Part shown: piece by piece, positions 6,510 through 13,300 of the stretch
How the letters are laid out: each line of letters begins with the position of its first letter
Numbering within the stretch: the stretch's first letter is position 1
Origin: JBDKTK01 sp964556675
Lineage (GTDB): Bacteria > Desulfobacterota > Syntrophia > Syntrophales > UBA4778
DNA length: 17,663 nucleotides
Direction of reading: 5' to 3'
Assembly (NCBI GenBank): GCA_964556675.1
Contig: CAZKYN010000038.1
Location: forward strand, 1 to 17,663
Translations under genes and position numbers: made by a program
The notes under the pieces: model-generated
What the model saw: the letters and a program-made list of their open reading frames with translations, nothing else
Told to the model about the DNA's origin: nothing
Database searches by the model: none

Positions 6510-6860
6510 TTGAATCTTTCAGCATTGATTGAAAAGGTTAAAAGGCGCCCCGATTTTAACAGGGCCGGCATGATCCTGACCCACACGGGCATTGTCAGGG
6601 GGAGTTCCCGGGACGGCAGCCCTGTCATGGAAGTGGAGGTCCGCGCCGACCGTGAGGCCCTCGCCCGGGTTATAGCGGATATGAAGATCCGGCCGGGCAT
6701 TATTGATGTCCTTGCGGAAGTCCGTGACGGCAGGTTGGAAGTCGGCGAGGAGATAATGAATGTGGTCGTGGCGGGTGATATTCGCGAGAATGTCTTTCCC
6801 GTGCTGATAGATGCGGTTAACCGCATCAAGGCGGAAGTAACCAAGAAACAGGAGTTTTGA
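6510..6860 (+). CDS. MoaE-like protein (molybdopterin synthase large-subunit family), divergent
   Basis: A 116-residue relative of MoaE, whose standard role is to convert precursor Z to molybdopterin using sulfur from MoaD. Seen: GMILTHTGIVR (20-30), matching the family's GAvvtFvGtVR; GRLEVGEEIMNVVVAGD (74-90), matching the GrLevGe core; and the C-terminal helix with K107 and K112/K113 near the catalytic lysines. It is shorter than typical MoaE (about 140-150) and lacks the HR-G and AHR-eAF signatures (VRDG and GDIRENVF instead), so it may have another activity. The TTG start is supported by GAGG 8 nt upstream. The stop is 2 nt before the next gene. No MoaD-like gene is nearby. Confidence 0.75.
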   Translation: MNLSALIEKVKRRPDFNRAGMILTHTGIVRGSSRDGSPVMEVEVRADREALARVIADMKIRPGIIDVLAEVRDGRLEVGEEIMNVVVAGDIRENVFPVLIDAVNRIKAEVTKKQEF

Positions 6861-6862
6861 AG

Positions 6863-7264
6863 ATGGTCGAAAGCCAGGCCGGTTTCATCCGCCTGAAAAA
6901 TTTCGGGGCGCTTAACAACCCTGACGGGCATGGGAAGGCGCTGAACCATTGCGGCGAGACCATGGAAATTTTTTTGCGCATCCGCAATGGCCGGGTCGCG
7001 GAAGCCCTGTTCTTCACTGACGGGTGCCGGCACACAATCCAGGCGGGCTCTGCCGTATCGGAACTCGCGCAGGGCAGGGCACTGGGGGACTGTATGGCAA
7101 TTAGCGGCAGCATGGTCCTGGAAAATATCGTCGGCTTCCCCCCGGACCACGGGCATTGCATCCGCCAGGCTTTGTCGGCCTTGAAAAAGGCCTTGAGGGA
7201 TTACGCACTCAGGGCGAACTCTAAAATAATACCGGAAAAAAGTTCAATCGGGAGAAGATTATGA
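6863..7264 (+). CDS. NifU/IscU-like iron-sulfur cluster scaffold
   Basis: A 133-residue IscU/NifU-N-type scaffold on which Fe-S clusters are assembled. The three cluster cysteines are in place: C30 in HCGETM (IscU has C-G-D; here the acidic residue is E), C55 in TDGCRHTIQAGS (IscU FGCGSAI), and C99 in HGHCIRQALSALKKAL (IscU IHCS/IHCA), the last preceded by the conserved H98. The ATG at 6863 is preferred over TTG 6857 because GGAG (6851-6854) is 8 nt upstream. The stop TGA overlaps the ATG of the next gene (ATGA at 7261-7264), so the two products are translationally coupled. The next gene is a NifX-like cofactor-domain protein, which fits a metallocluster role. Numbering is from 6863. Confidence 0.85.
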   Translation: MVESQAGFIRLKNFGALNNPDGHGKALNHCGETMEIFLRIRNGRVAEALFFTDGCRHTIQAGSAVSELAQGRALGDCMAISGSMVLENIVGFPPDHGHCIRQALSALKKALRDYALRANSKIIPEKSSIGRRL

Positions 7265-7617
7265 AAATTGCAGTTTCATCTACGGGGCCGGAGCCGGCCG
7301 ATTTAATTGACCCGCGGTTCGGCAGGTGCAGGTATTACGTATTCATCGATTCCGATTCGCAACAGATCAAGGCCGTCGACAATACGAGCTCCCATTCGCC
7401 CTGAGTGTCGAGGGGCACGGCTACCGGGAACTTAGTAGCCGGAGAGAATATACAAGTTGTAATTACAGGACATATCGGGAGAAAGGCGGCAAAGATCCTG
7501 CTGGATTCCGGAGTGAAGATCTATACCGGCGCGTCCGGAAAGGTAACTGACGCGCTTGACGATTTTAAAGCGGGCAGACTGGAAGAGATGACCACGGTTC
7601 CGGAAAAGAGAGAGTAA
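7261..7617 (+). CDS. NifX/NifB-domain protein with in-frame TGA: candidate selenoprotein, or nonsense-interrupted
   Basis: Family: dinitrogenase iron-molybdenum cofactor biosynthesis domain (NifX, NifB C-terminus, MTH1175-like), small metallocluster-binding proteins. The first part reads MKIAVSSTGP, DPRFGRCRYYVFID (17-30) and KAVDNTSSHSP up to residue 47. Codon 48 is TGA (7402-7404). The same frame continues with VSRGTATGNL, VVITGHIG, GVKIYTGASGKV and DALDDFKAGRLEEM to a TAA at 7615-7617, 118 residues in all, a normal family length. No frame change or second stop occurs. A SECIS-like stem follows the TGA at 7418-7441. GGGAG lies 6 nt before the ATG, which overlaps the NifU-like stop. A GTG at 7405 could restart translation but has no SD. 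Other TGA codons in the window are ordinary stops, so the code is standard. Selenocysteine is inference. Confidence 0.7.
7405..7441 (+). promoter_or_regulatory. Candidate bacterial SECIS hairpin downstream of TGA
   Basis: CGGCTAC (7418-7424) pairs perfectly with GTAGCCG (7435-7441) around the 10-nt loop CGGGAACTTA. A further C7416-G7442 pair is possible with A7417 bulged. The loop begins 20 nt after the TGA and has G at its second position. Bacterial SECIS elements are known to sit inside the coding region, with an apical loop about 16-37 nt after UGA and a G in the first two loop positions. Whether it binds SelB cannot be read from sequence. Confidence 0.5.
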
Positions 7618-7650
7618 AAAACGGCGACGGCCGGATATTGATGTTGATTT

Positions 7651-7685
7651 GCAGGGGCGTACTGAATACGCCCCTGCTGTTTTTT
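7651..7685 (+). terminator. Strong rho-independent terminator after the NifX-like gene
   Basis: GCAGGGGCGTA (7651-7661) and TACGCCCCTGC (7667-7677) form a perfect 11-bp stem with a CTGAA loop, followed by TGTTTTTT (7678-7685). The T-run is only on the plus strand, so it ends the MoaE/NifU/NifX-like transcript. It lies 33 bp after the full-length NifX-like stop codon. It does not suit the convergent panB transcript, which would meet AAATC. Confidence 0.9.
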
Positions 7686-7691
7686 GGGACA

Positions 7692-8507
7692 CTAGAAGGA
7701 ATGCTCCTTGCCCGGGAATACACCGGCCTTGACTTCCTCGATGTACTTCCGGAATGCCTCGTCCATCTGCTTGCTCAGCGTCGCGTACTTCTTGACGAAC
7801 TTCGGGGTGAAGCGCTCGAACGTGCCGAGCATATCATTTACGACTAAAACCTGGCCGTCGCAGTGGACGCCGCCGCCGATCCCGATCGTGATCATCTCCA
7901 GGGATTCGGTGATTTCCTTGCCGAGCGCCGCGGGGATGCATTCCAGCACGATTGAGAACGCCCCTGCCTCTTCGAGGATCCTCGCGTCTTCGATCAGCCT
8001 GTTGGCCGCGGCATCGCCTTTCCCCTGCACTTTATAGCCGCCCAGCTGGTGCACGGACTGCGGCGTCAGGCCGATGTGGCCCATGACGGGTATGCCGGCG
8101 TTGACGATCCGCCTCGTCAGTTCTGCAACTTCCCGGCCGCCTTCGAGCTTTACCGCATGCGCGCCGGCTTCTTTCATGAACCTTCCGGCGTTGCGCAGGC
8201 CCTCTTCGATTGAGGCCTGGTATGACATGAAAGGCATATCCCCGATCACCATGGCCCTTTTCACGGCACGCGACACTATCTTCGTGTGATGGATCATTTC
8301 GTCCATGGTAACGGGAAGAGTACTGTCGTAGCCCAGGACGACCATCCCGACGGAATCGCCGATCAGGATCATGTCTATCCCGGCGTTGTCCATTATTGCC
8401 GCGGTTGGAAAGTCGTAAGCGGTCAGCATGCTGATCTTCTCGCCCTTTTTCTTCATTTCCTTGAGGGCGGCGGTCGTGATCTTGTTCATTTTCCCCTCAG
8501 TGCTCAT
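7692..8507 (-). CDS. panB: 3-methyl-2-oxobutanoate hydroxymethyltransferase
   Basis: First committed enzyme of pantothenate synthesis: transfers a hydroxymethyl group from methylene-tetrahydrofolate to 2-oxoisovalerate, giving ketopantoate. The 271-residue TIM-barrel protein carries the family blocks: MLTAYDFPTA (27-36), IGDSVGMVVLGY with metal ligand D51 (49-60), GDMPFMSYQ with metal ligand D90 (89-97), VKLEGG (119-124), HIGLTPQSVHQLGGYKVQG (144-162), the catalytic E189 in VLECIP, and GIGGGVHCDGQVLVVNDMLG (209-228). The ATG at 8507 follows AAGGAGG with 5 nt; a second ATG at 8489 also has a GAGGGG just upstream. The start overlaps the end of the DUF2520 gene by 11 bp, so the two form an operon. 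Confidence 0.96.
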   Translation of the reverse strand: MSTEGKMNKITTAALKEMKKKGEKISMLTAYDFPTAAIMDNAGIDMILIGDSVGMVVLGYDSTLPVTMDEMIHHTKIVSRAVKRAMVIGDMPFMSYQASIEEGLRNAGRFMKEAGAHAVKLEGGREVAELTRRIVNAGIPVMGHIGLTPQSVHQLGGYKVQGKGDAAANRLIEDARILEEAGAFSIVLECIPAALGKEITESLEMITIGIGGGVHCDGQVLVVNDMLGTFERFTPKFVKKYATLSKQMDEAFRKYIEEVKAGVFPGKEHSF

Positions 8508-9384
8508 GGGTTCCTCCTTCGAGTAATTTTTTCATTTTGCCGGCCGCGGCCGGATCCAGCGTCCCTTTTTTGATCCCCACCTCAATTGTAAGCCCGGCCA
8601 TCGTCCTGTAGAATTCCAGCAGCCGGGGGGATTTGGCCCGGAAGGAATCCAGATGGCTTTTGATGGTCCTGATGTCGCCCCTGGCGATAGGTCCGGTGAG
8701 TGATTGGACCGTCCCCTTGTCTTCGATATTGCGGATCGTTCCCCTGACCAGCGGCCAGAAGGCGTTGAAGGATTCAGACGGGTTAAGGCCGATTTCCTCG
8801 TAGAGTTCCTGGGCCGTGTTCATGAGGCAGACGAGATAATTCGAGGCTATGCAGGCGGCCGCGTGGTAGAGCGATTTGACTTCCTCCGGTATGTAAACGG
8901 GTCTGCCGCCGAGGTCGACGGCAATGGCGCCGCACCATGGCCGGAGATGCTCGGAGCATGTTATCCCGAAAGTGCTCCCGCGCATGTTGCGGATCGCGCC
9001 TTCGATATCGGCGAATGACTGGATGGGGTGGATGGCGGCGGCGTCGGACCCGCATTCGCGGGCAGGAGACAGGACGTCCAGGCCCGCTGCGCCGCTCATG
9101 TGGATGACCTTCTTGCCCGGGCCCGCTGCCCCGCCGGCGGCGATTTCCCGGCAAACGGGCAGGATATTGTCGTCGCTCGTAGTGATAAAGATTGTGTCGG
9201 CCTGGGCGGCGGCTTCCGCAAACGTTCCGCAGGCGATCCCCCCCGTATAGGGCAGTCCTCGCCGAAGAGATGATTCGGAGCGGCTCGCGACGGACTGGAT
9301 TGTGTACCCCGCCTGCTTCAGGAGGAAACCCGCGGCCGTGCCGAGCTTTCCGAGCCCCAGGATTGCGATCTTTTCCCGTTTCAT
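8497..9384 (-). CDS. Rossmann/DUF2520 NAD(P)-binding protein, candidate PanG-type ketopantoate reductase
   Basis: A 295-residue dehydrogenase-like protein. The N-terminal Rossmann fold starts with AILGLGKLGTAAGFLLKQAG (GxGxxG at 10-15). TIFITTSDD (64-72) and HMSGAAGLD (95-103) follow, then HPIQSFAD (119-126). The DUF2520 helical domain begins around residue 160 and includes K170-SLYHAAACIASNYL, with a histidine (H174) typical of the family. It overlaps panB by 11 bp. Ketopantoate, the PanB product, needs an NAD(P)H-dependent reductase, and PanG, an alternative ketopantoate reductase described in Francisella, is to my memory of this type. That makes ketopantoate reduction the best guess. The ATG at 9384 (MKREKIAILG) is preferred to TTG 9405 because GGGGA lies at a suitable distance. 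Confidence 0.8.
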   Translation of the reverse strand: MKREKIAILGLGKLGTAAGFLLKQAGYTIQSVASRSESSLRRGLPYTGGIACGTFAEAAAQADTIFITTSDDNILPVCREIAAGGAAGPGKKVIHMSGAAGLDVLSPARECGSDAAAIHPIQSFADIEGAIRNMRGSTFGITCSEHLRPWCGAIAVDLGGRPVYIPEEVKSLYHAAACIASNYLVCLMNTAQELYEEIGLNPSESFNAFWPLVRGTIRNIEDKGTVQSLTGPIARGDIRTIKSHLDSFRAKSPRLLEFYRTMAGLTIEVGIKKGTLDPAAAGKMKKLLEGGTHEH

Positions 9385-9425
9385 TTCAGTCCCCGTCCTT
9401 CCCAACCCTGCATCGTTCCGGCCGG

Positions 9426-9528
9426 AAAAACAAAAAGCCCTCCAGACTGATATCCGGAGGGCCGCAATAAGCGACAGGGGCTTGTTTCAGCAATCTCCGT
9501 CTCAGTCCGTAACCGGATCCAAGCGGTC
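9426..9528 (-). ncRNA. Candidate leader RNA or attenuator ending in a terminator upstream of DUF2520-panB
   Basis: From a proposed start near 9528 the minus-strand transcript runs about 100 nt and ends in a terminator: GCCCTCC (complement of 9456-9462) and GGAGGGC (complement of 9437-9443), loop 12 nt, followed by TTTTTGTTTTT (complement of 9426-9436). This is about 42 nt before the DUF2520 start. Upstream ATCCGG and CGGACTGA can pair with CCGGAT and TCAGTCTG in the terminator loop region, which could form competing structures. Either transcription attenuation of the pantothenate operon or a separate small RNA fits. No known riboswitch was recognised by eye. The rest of 9385-9669 holds no gene that I can see. 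Confidence 0.45.
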
Positions 9529-9534
9529 AGGTGG

Positions 9535-9563
9535 CTTTTACCACGCGTTATGGATGCAGTCAA
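9535..9563 (-). promoter_or_regulatory. Candidate promoter for the DUF2520-panB leader
   Basis: Minus-strand TTGACT (9558-9563), 17 nt, then TAAAAG (9535-9540). The -10 box is flanked by an inverted repeat GTGG-TAAAAG-CCAC, which may be an operator or chance. Confidence 0.45.
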
Positions 9564-9633
9564 ACGAAAATAAAACGTCTTTTTCCGTGCAAATTTTATG
9601 GCCGGCCTTCGCCTTTATTCTTTGTTCCAGTTG

Positions 9634-9642
9634 TGCTATTTT
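9634..9642 (+). promoter_or_regulatory. Weak extended -10 candidate for the gph operon
   Basis: TG-C-TATTTT (9634-9642), with TTTATT 17 nt upstream of the hexamer. The match is poor at both boxes. It is the best plus-strand candidate in the A/T-rich stretch before the phosphatase gene. Confidence 0.25.
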
Positions 9643-9669
9643 TATTAATCGATACCAAATGGGACGGAC

Positions 9670-10314
9670 ATGATAAGGGCTGATTTGCTGATATTCGATT
9701 TCGACGGGACTCTTGTGAATTCGGGGGAGGACCTCGTCATATCCATTAATTATACCCTGGGGCAGTTGAATTTGCCTGCCCGAACCCCCGGGGAGGTAAT
9801 CAGCTTCGTAGGGGACGGGGTCGATAAACTCATCGAACGATCACTCGGACCCGGCCACATGGACAGGTTTGATGATGCCATGCGGATATTCTCGGAACAT
9901 TACGCGCACCAGATGCTGGAGCATACGCGCCTCTATCCGGACGTTAAGGATGTTCTGGACCATTTCCGCTGTAAGCGCAAGCTCATCATCACCAATAAGC
10001 GCTACCGGTTTACCAAGGCGATTGCCGACGCCCTGGGGATCACGCCTTATTTCGAAGAGATCATCGGCAGGGACAATTACCCATACGCCAAGCCCGACCC
10101 GCGCGTCCTTCGGGACGCCATGGAGCGTTATCATTCGGACGGCGGTCGCACGGTCGTGATCGGCGACGGGGTCAACGATATCAAAATGGCAAAGCAGGCC
10201 GGAGCGCTTGTGTGTGCCTGTCTTAATGGTCTGGGGAGAAGGGAAGATCTGTTGAGTCTGAATCCCGACCTCGTCTGCGAAAATCTGATAGAAATAAAAA
10301 AATTGATAGTTTGA
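9670..10314 (+). CDS. HAD-family phosphatase, phosphoglycolate phosphatase-like (Gph)
   Basis: A 214-residue HAD subfamily IA hydrolase. All four motifs are intact: DFDGTLVNS (10-18) with nucleophile D10 and acid D12; ITNK (107-110) for motif II; K141 in YAKPDP; and GDGVNDI (165-171) with Mg ligands D166 and D170. A helical cap lies at about 17-85. Similarity is to Gph, which removes 2-phosphoglycolate, but HAD specificity is hard to read and other sugar or nucleotide phosphates are possible. The SD is weak (GGGACGG). The stop is 26 nt before the giant activase gene, so this is probably the first gene of a gph-activase-tilS transcript. Confidence 0.85.
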   Translation: MIRADLLIFDFDGTLVNSGEDLVISINYTLGQLNLPARTPGEVISFVGDGVDKLIERSLGPGHMDRFDDAMRIFSEHYAHQMLEHTRLYPDVKDVLDHFRCKRKLIITNKRYRFTKAIADALGITPYFEEIIGRDNYPYAKPDPRVLRDAMERYHSDGGRTVVIGDGVNDIKMAKQAGALVCACLNGLGRREDLLSLNPDLVCENLIEIKKLIV

Positions 10315-10340
10315 GGCAAAGGTCTGCCGGAGGTTTATAA

Positions 10341-13300
10341 TTGAAGGCGCTCGGTTTATGCATAGGGGCATCTACTATATCAGGAGCAGGGGTTTGTTAC
10401 GAGGGGGGCATGTACCGTGTCCTGGAGACAATCACCCGGGCCCACGACGGGAACCCGCGGGAAGCCCTTGGCAAAATACTCGGCTCGCCGGACCTTGACG
10501 GCCGCTTTAAGGGCTACGCTTCCATCGCCGTCACCGGAAGGAAGTTCCGCAACCTTACCAACCTGACTTCCATATCGGAGCCGGAGGCGGTCGAAATCGC
10601 TCTCGCCCACCTCTACCCGGACCTGCCCCTTAATGCGGTCATCAGCGCGGGTGGTGAGAATTTCCTTGTTTATGTCCTCGGGAAGGACCGCCGGATATCT
10701 TCCGTGCAGACGGGGAACAAGTGCGCATCCGGGACCGGGGAATTCTTCCTGCAGCAGATCCGCAGGCTCAAGCTTTCCCTGGAAGAAGCTATGCTCCACG
10801 CTCAACACGAGGTCCCGTTCAAGGTGTCGGGCCGCTGCAGCGTGTTCTGCAAAAGCGACTGCACCCACGCCACCAACAAGGGAGTCCCCCGGCAAAGGGT
10901 GGTCGCGGGACTCTGCCGCATGATGGCCGGAAAGGTGATGGAGATAATAAAGCACCTGCCCCGCCGCGATATGATGCTCATCGGCGGCGCCGCCCGCAAC
11001 AAGGTGATGGTCGACTGCCTGCGCGAGGAGATCGAGAACCTGATCGTTCCCGGCGAGGCGGCTTATTTCGAGGCGCTCGGGTGCGCGGTCTGGGCCTGCA
11101 GCAATGAAACGAAGCCGGTGCGGGTTACGGATATATTCAGGAAAGAAACGGAGTCTTTCTTTTATCTGCCGCCGCTTTCCGGTTTCGATAGTCAGGTGGA
11201 CTTCAAATCGGCTGAGCGTTGCCGCTTCTCACCCGGAGACAGGTGCATCCTCGGACTGGACGTCGAGTCCACCACGACCAAGGCCGTCCTGGCAAGGATG
11301 TCCGACGACGCCGTGCTTGCCTCCGTGTACCTCCGAACCAACGGAGACCCCGTCAACGCCTCGAGGCAGTGTTATGCCGAGATACTCCGGCAGACAGGCG
11401 AGGAGGATGTCAGTATCTCCGCTGTCGGGGTGACCGGATCCGGCAGGCAGATAGCGGGTCTGCACGCCATGACAGAGGGGGTAATCAATGAGATAATCGC
11501 CCACGCCGCGGGCGCCGCCTTTTTCAATCCCCATGTCGACACGATCTTCGAAATCGGAGGTCAGGATGCAAAATATACCTTCCTGACGGATGGAGTGCCG
11601 TCGGATTATGCGATGAACGACGCCTGCAGCGCCGGGACGGGATCGTTCCTGGAAGAAGCGGCCCGTGAAAGCCTCGGGATCGAGATGCAGGAGATCGGCG
11701 AAATCGCGGTCCGGGGCATGCGCCCGCCCAACTTCAACGACCAGTGCGCGGCATTCATCGGCAGCGATATAAAAAATGCGTTCCACGAAGGGATTGAAAA
11801 AGAGGACGTGGTGTCCGGACTGGTATACTCCGTCTGCATGAATTACCTCAACAGGGTAAAAGGCAACAGGCCCGTCGGGAACACGATATTCATGCAGGGG
11901 GGCGTGTGCTACAACCGCGCCGTACCCATGGCCATGGCCTCGCTCACCGGGAAGCGCATCATCGTGCCGCCCGATCCGGGGCTGACGGGCGCCTTCGGAG
12001 TGGCCCTGGAAGCCAAGAGACGGCTTCTGACCGGGATGATGCACGAGAGGGACTATTCCCTGCGCGGCTTGAGGGACAGGGAACTGGCGTACAAGGAGCC
12101 GTTCACCTGCAACGGAGGGAAGGAAAGGTGCGACCGTAAATGCGAGATAGCCCGTATAGTGATTGAGGGGCAGATTTACCCCTTCGGGGGCGCCTGCAAC
12201 AAATGGTACAACATCAGGGCCCGGCGCGAGATCGACTCAGGGAAACTGAATTATGTGGCCCGTCACGAGCAGATGGTCTTTCAGGACAGCTCAGCATCTG
12301 AAGCCCTGCGCCCGACGGTCGGAATTAACAAATCGTTTTTTGTGAACAGCTATTTCCCCTTTTACAAAAATTTCTTCTCCGCGCTCGGCTGCAATGTCGT
12401 GCTGCCGTCCGCCGCGGCCCGGGAAGGCATGGACCGCAGAGGCGCCGCGTTCTGCTACCCGGCGGAGCTATCTCACGGGTTTTTCCATGACCTGCTGGAG
12501 AAAGGTCCGGACGCGCTTTTCCTGCCCCAGGTGAAGGGGGTTGCCGTCAGGGGCTGCCGGGAAGCGACAAGCGCCTGCCCGGTCTCCCAGGCGGAGCCTT
12601 TCTATCTGCAAGCGGCTTTCAAAGATAATGCACGGTTTTCTCAACTCAGGAAAGACCGCAAAATCTTCTCTCCGGCAATCGACTTTTCACGGGGGCTGCA
12701 CGAACCGGAAGAGGATTTCATATATATTGCCAGGAGGCTTGGGTTCACGCGGGAGAGGGCGCGGAGCGCATACGAGGCTGCCGTATCGGCGCAGGAGGGG
12801 TTCTTTTCGGAAAGCCTGGAACTCGGCCATGATTACCTGGAATGCATTGAAAAGGACGGCGCCGGTTTCGGCGTCGTCATACTTGGACGTCCTTACAACG
12901 CGTTCGTCTCCGAGGCCCACATGGGAATCCCCCAGAAATTTGCCACTCGCGGGGTTCCCGTGATCCCTGTGGATTTTCTGCCCGCAGGTGATTTGAGCGC
13001 CGTCAAAGACATGTACTGGTCAGCGGGCAAGACGATGCTCCGGGGGGCCGAGTTTATCGGCAGGCACCCCCGTCTCTTCGCATGCTTCATCAGCAATTTT
13101 TCCTGCGGCCCGGATTCGTTCATAATAGGGTTCGCCAGGGACCGCATGGCCGGAAAGCCGATGCTGGTACTGGAATTGGACAGCCATGTTGCCGATGCGG
13201 GACTGGAGACCAGGATCGAGGCTTTCATCGATATAATCCGCAATTACCTGAGGCTGCAGGAGGCAGGCGCCCTTCCAAAAAGGGCGGGTGTCCCCCCCCT

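Noticed and set aside
6392..7156. 254-residue minus-strand open frame opposite the MoaE-like and NifU-like genes
   Set aside because: It runs antisense to two conserved coupled genes and their promoter, and shows no family motif.
7261..7617. A frameshift, rather than a TGA codon, splitting the NifX-like gene
   Set aside because: The sequence before and after TGA is in the same frame (7261 and 7405 differ by 144 nt), and neither alternative frame across 7380-7440 gives family-like sequence.
9385..9669. TPP riboswitch suggested by a CTGAGA in the minus-strand leader
   Set aside because: The other conserved thi-box segments are missing in the required order; only the short CTGAGA matches.
11229..12044. 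271-residue minus-strand open frame inside the activase
   Set aside because: Composition is typical of an antisense shadow, with no motifs, and it lies opposite the best-conserved ASKHA motifs.
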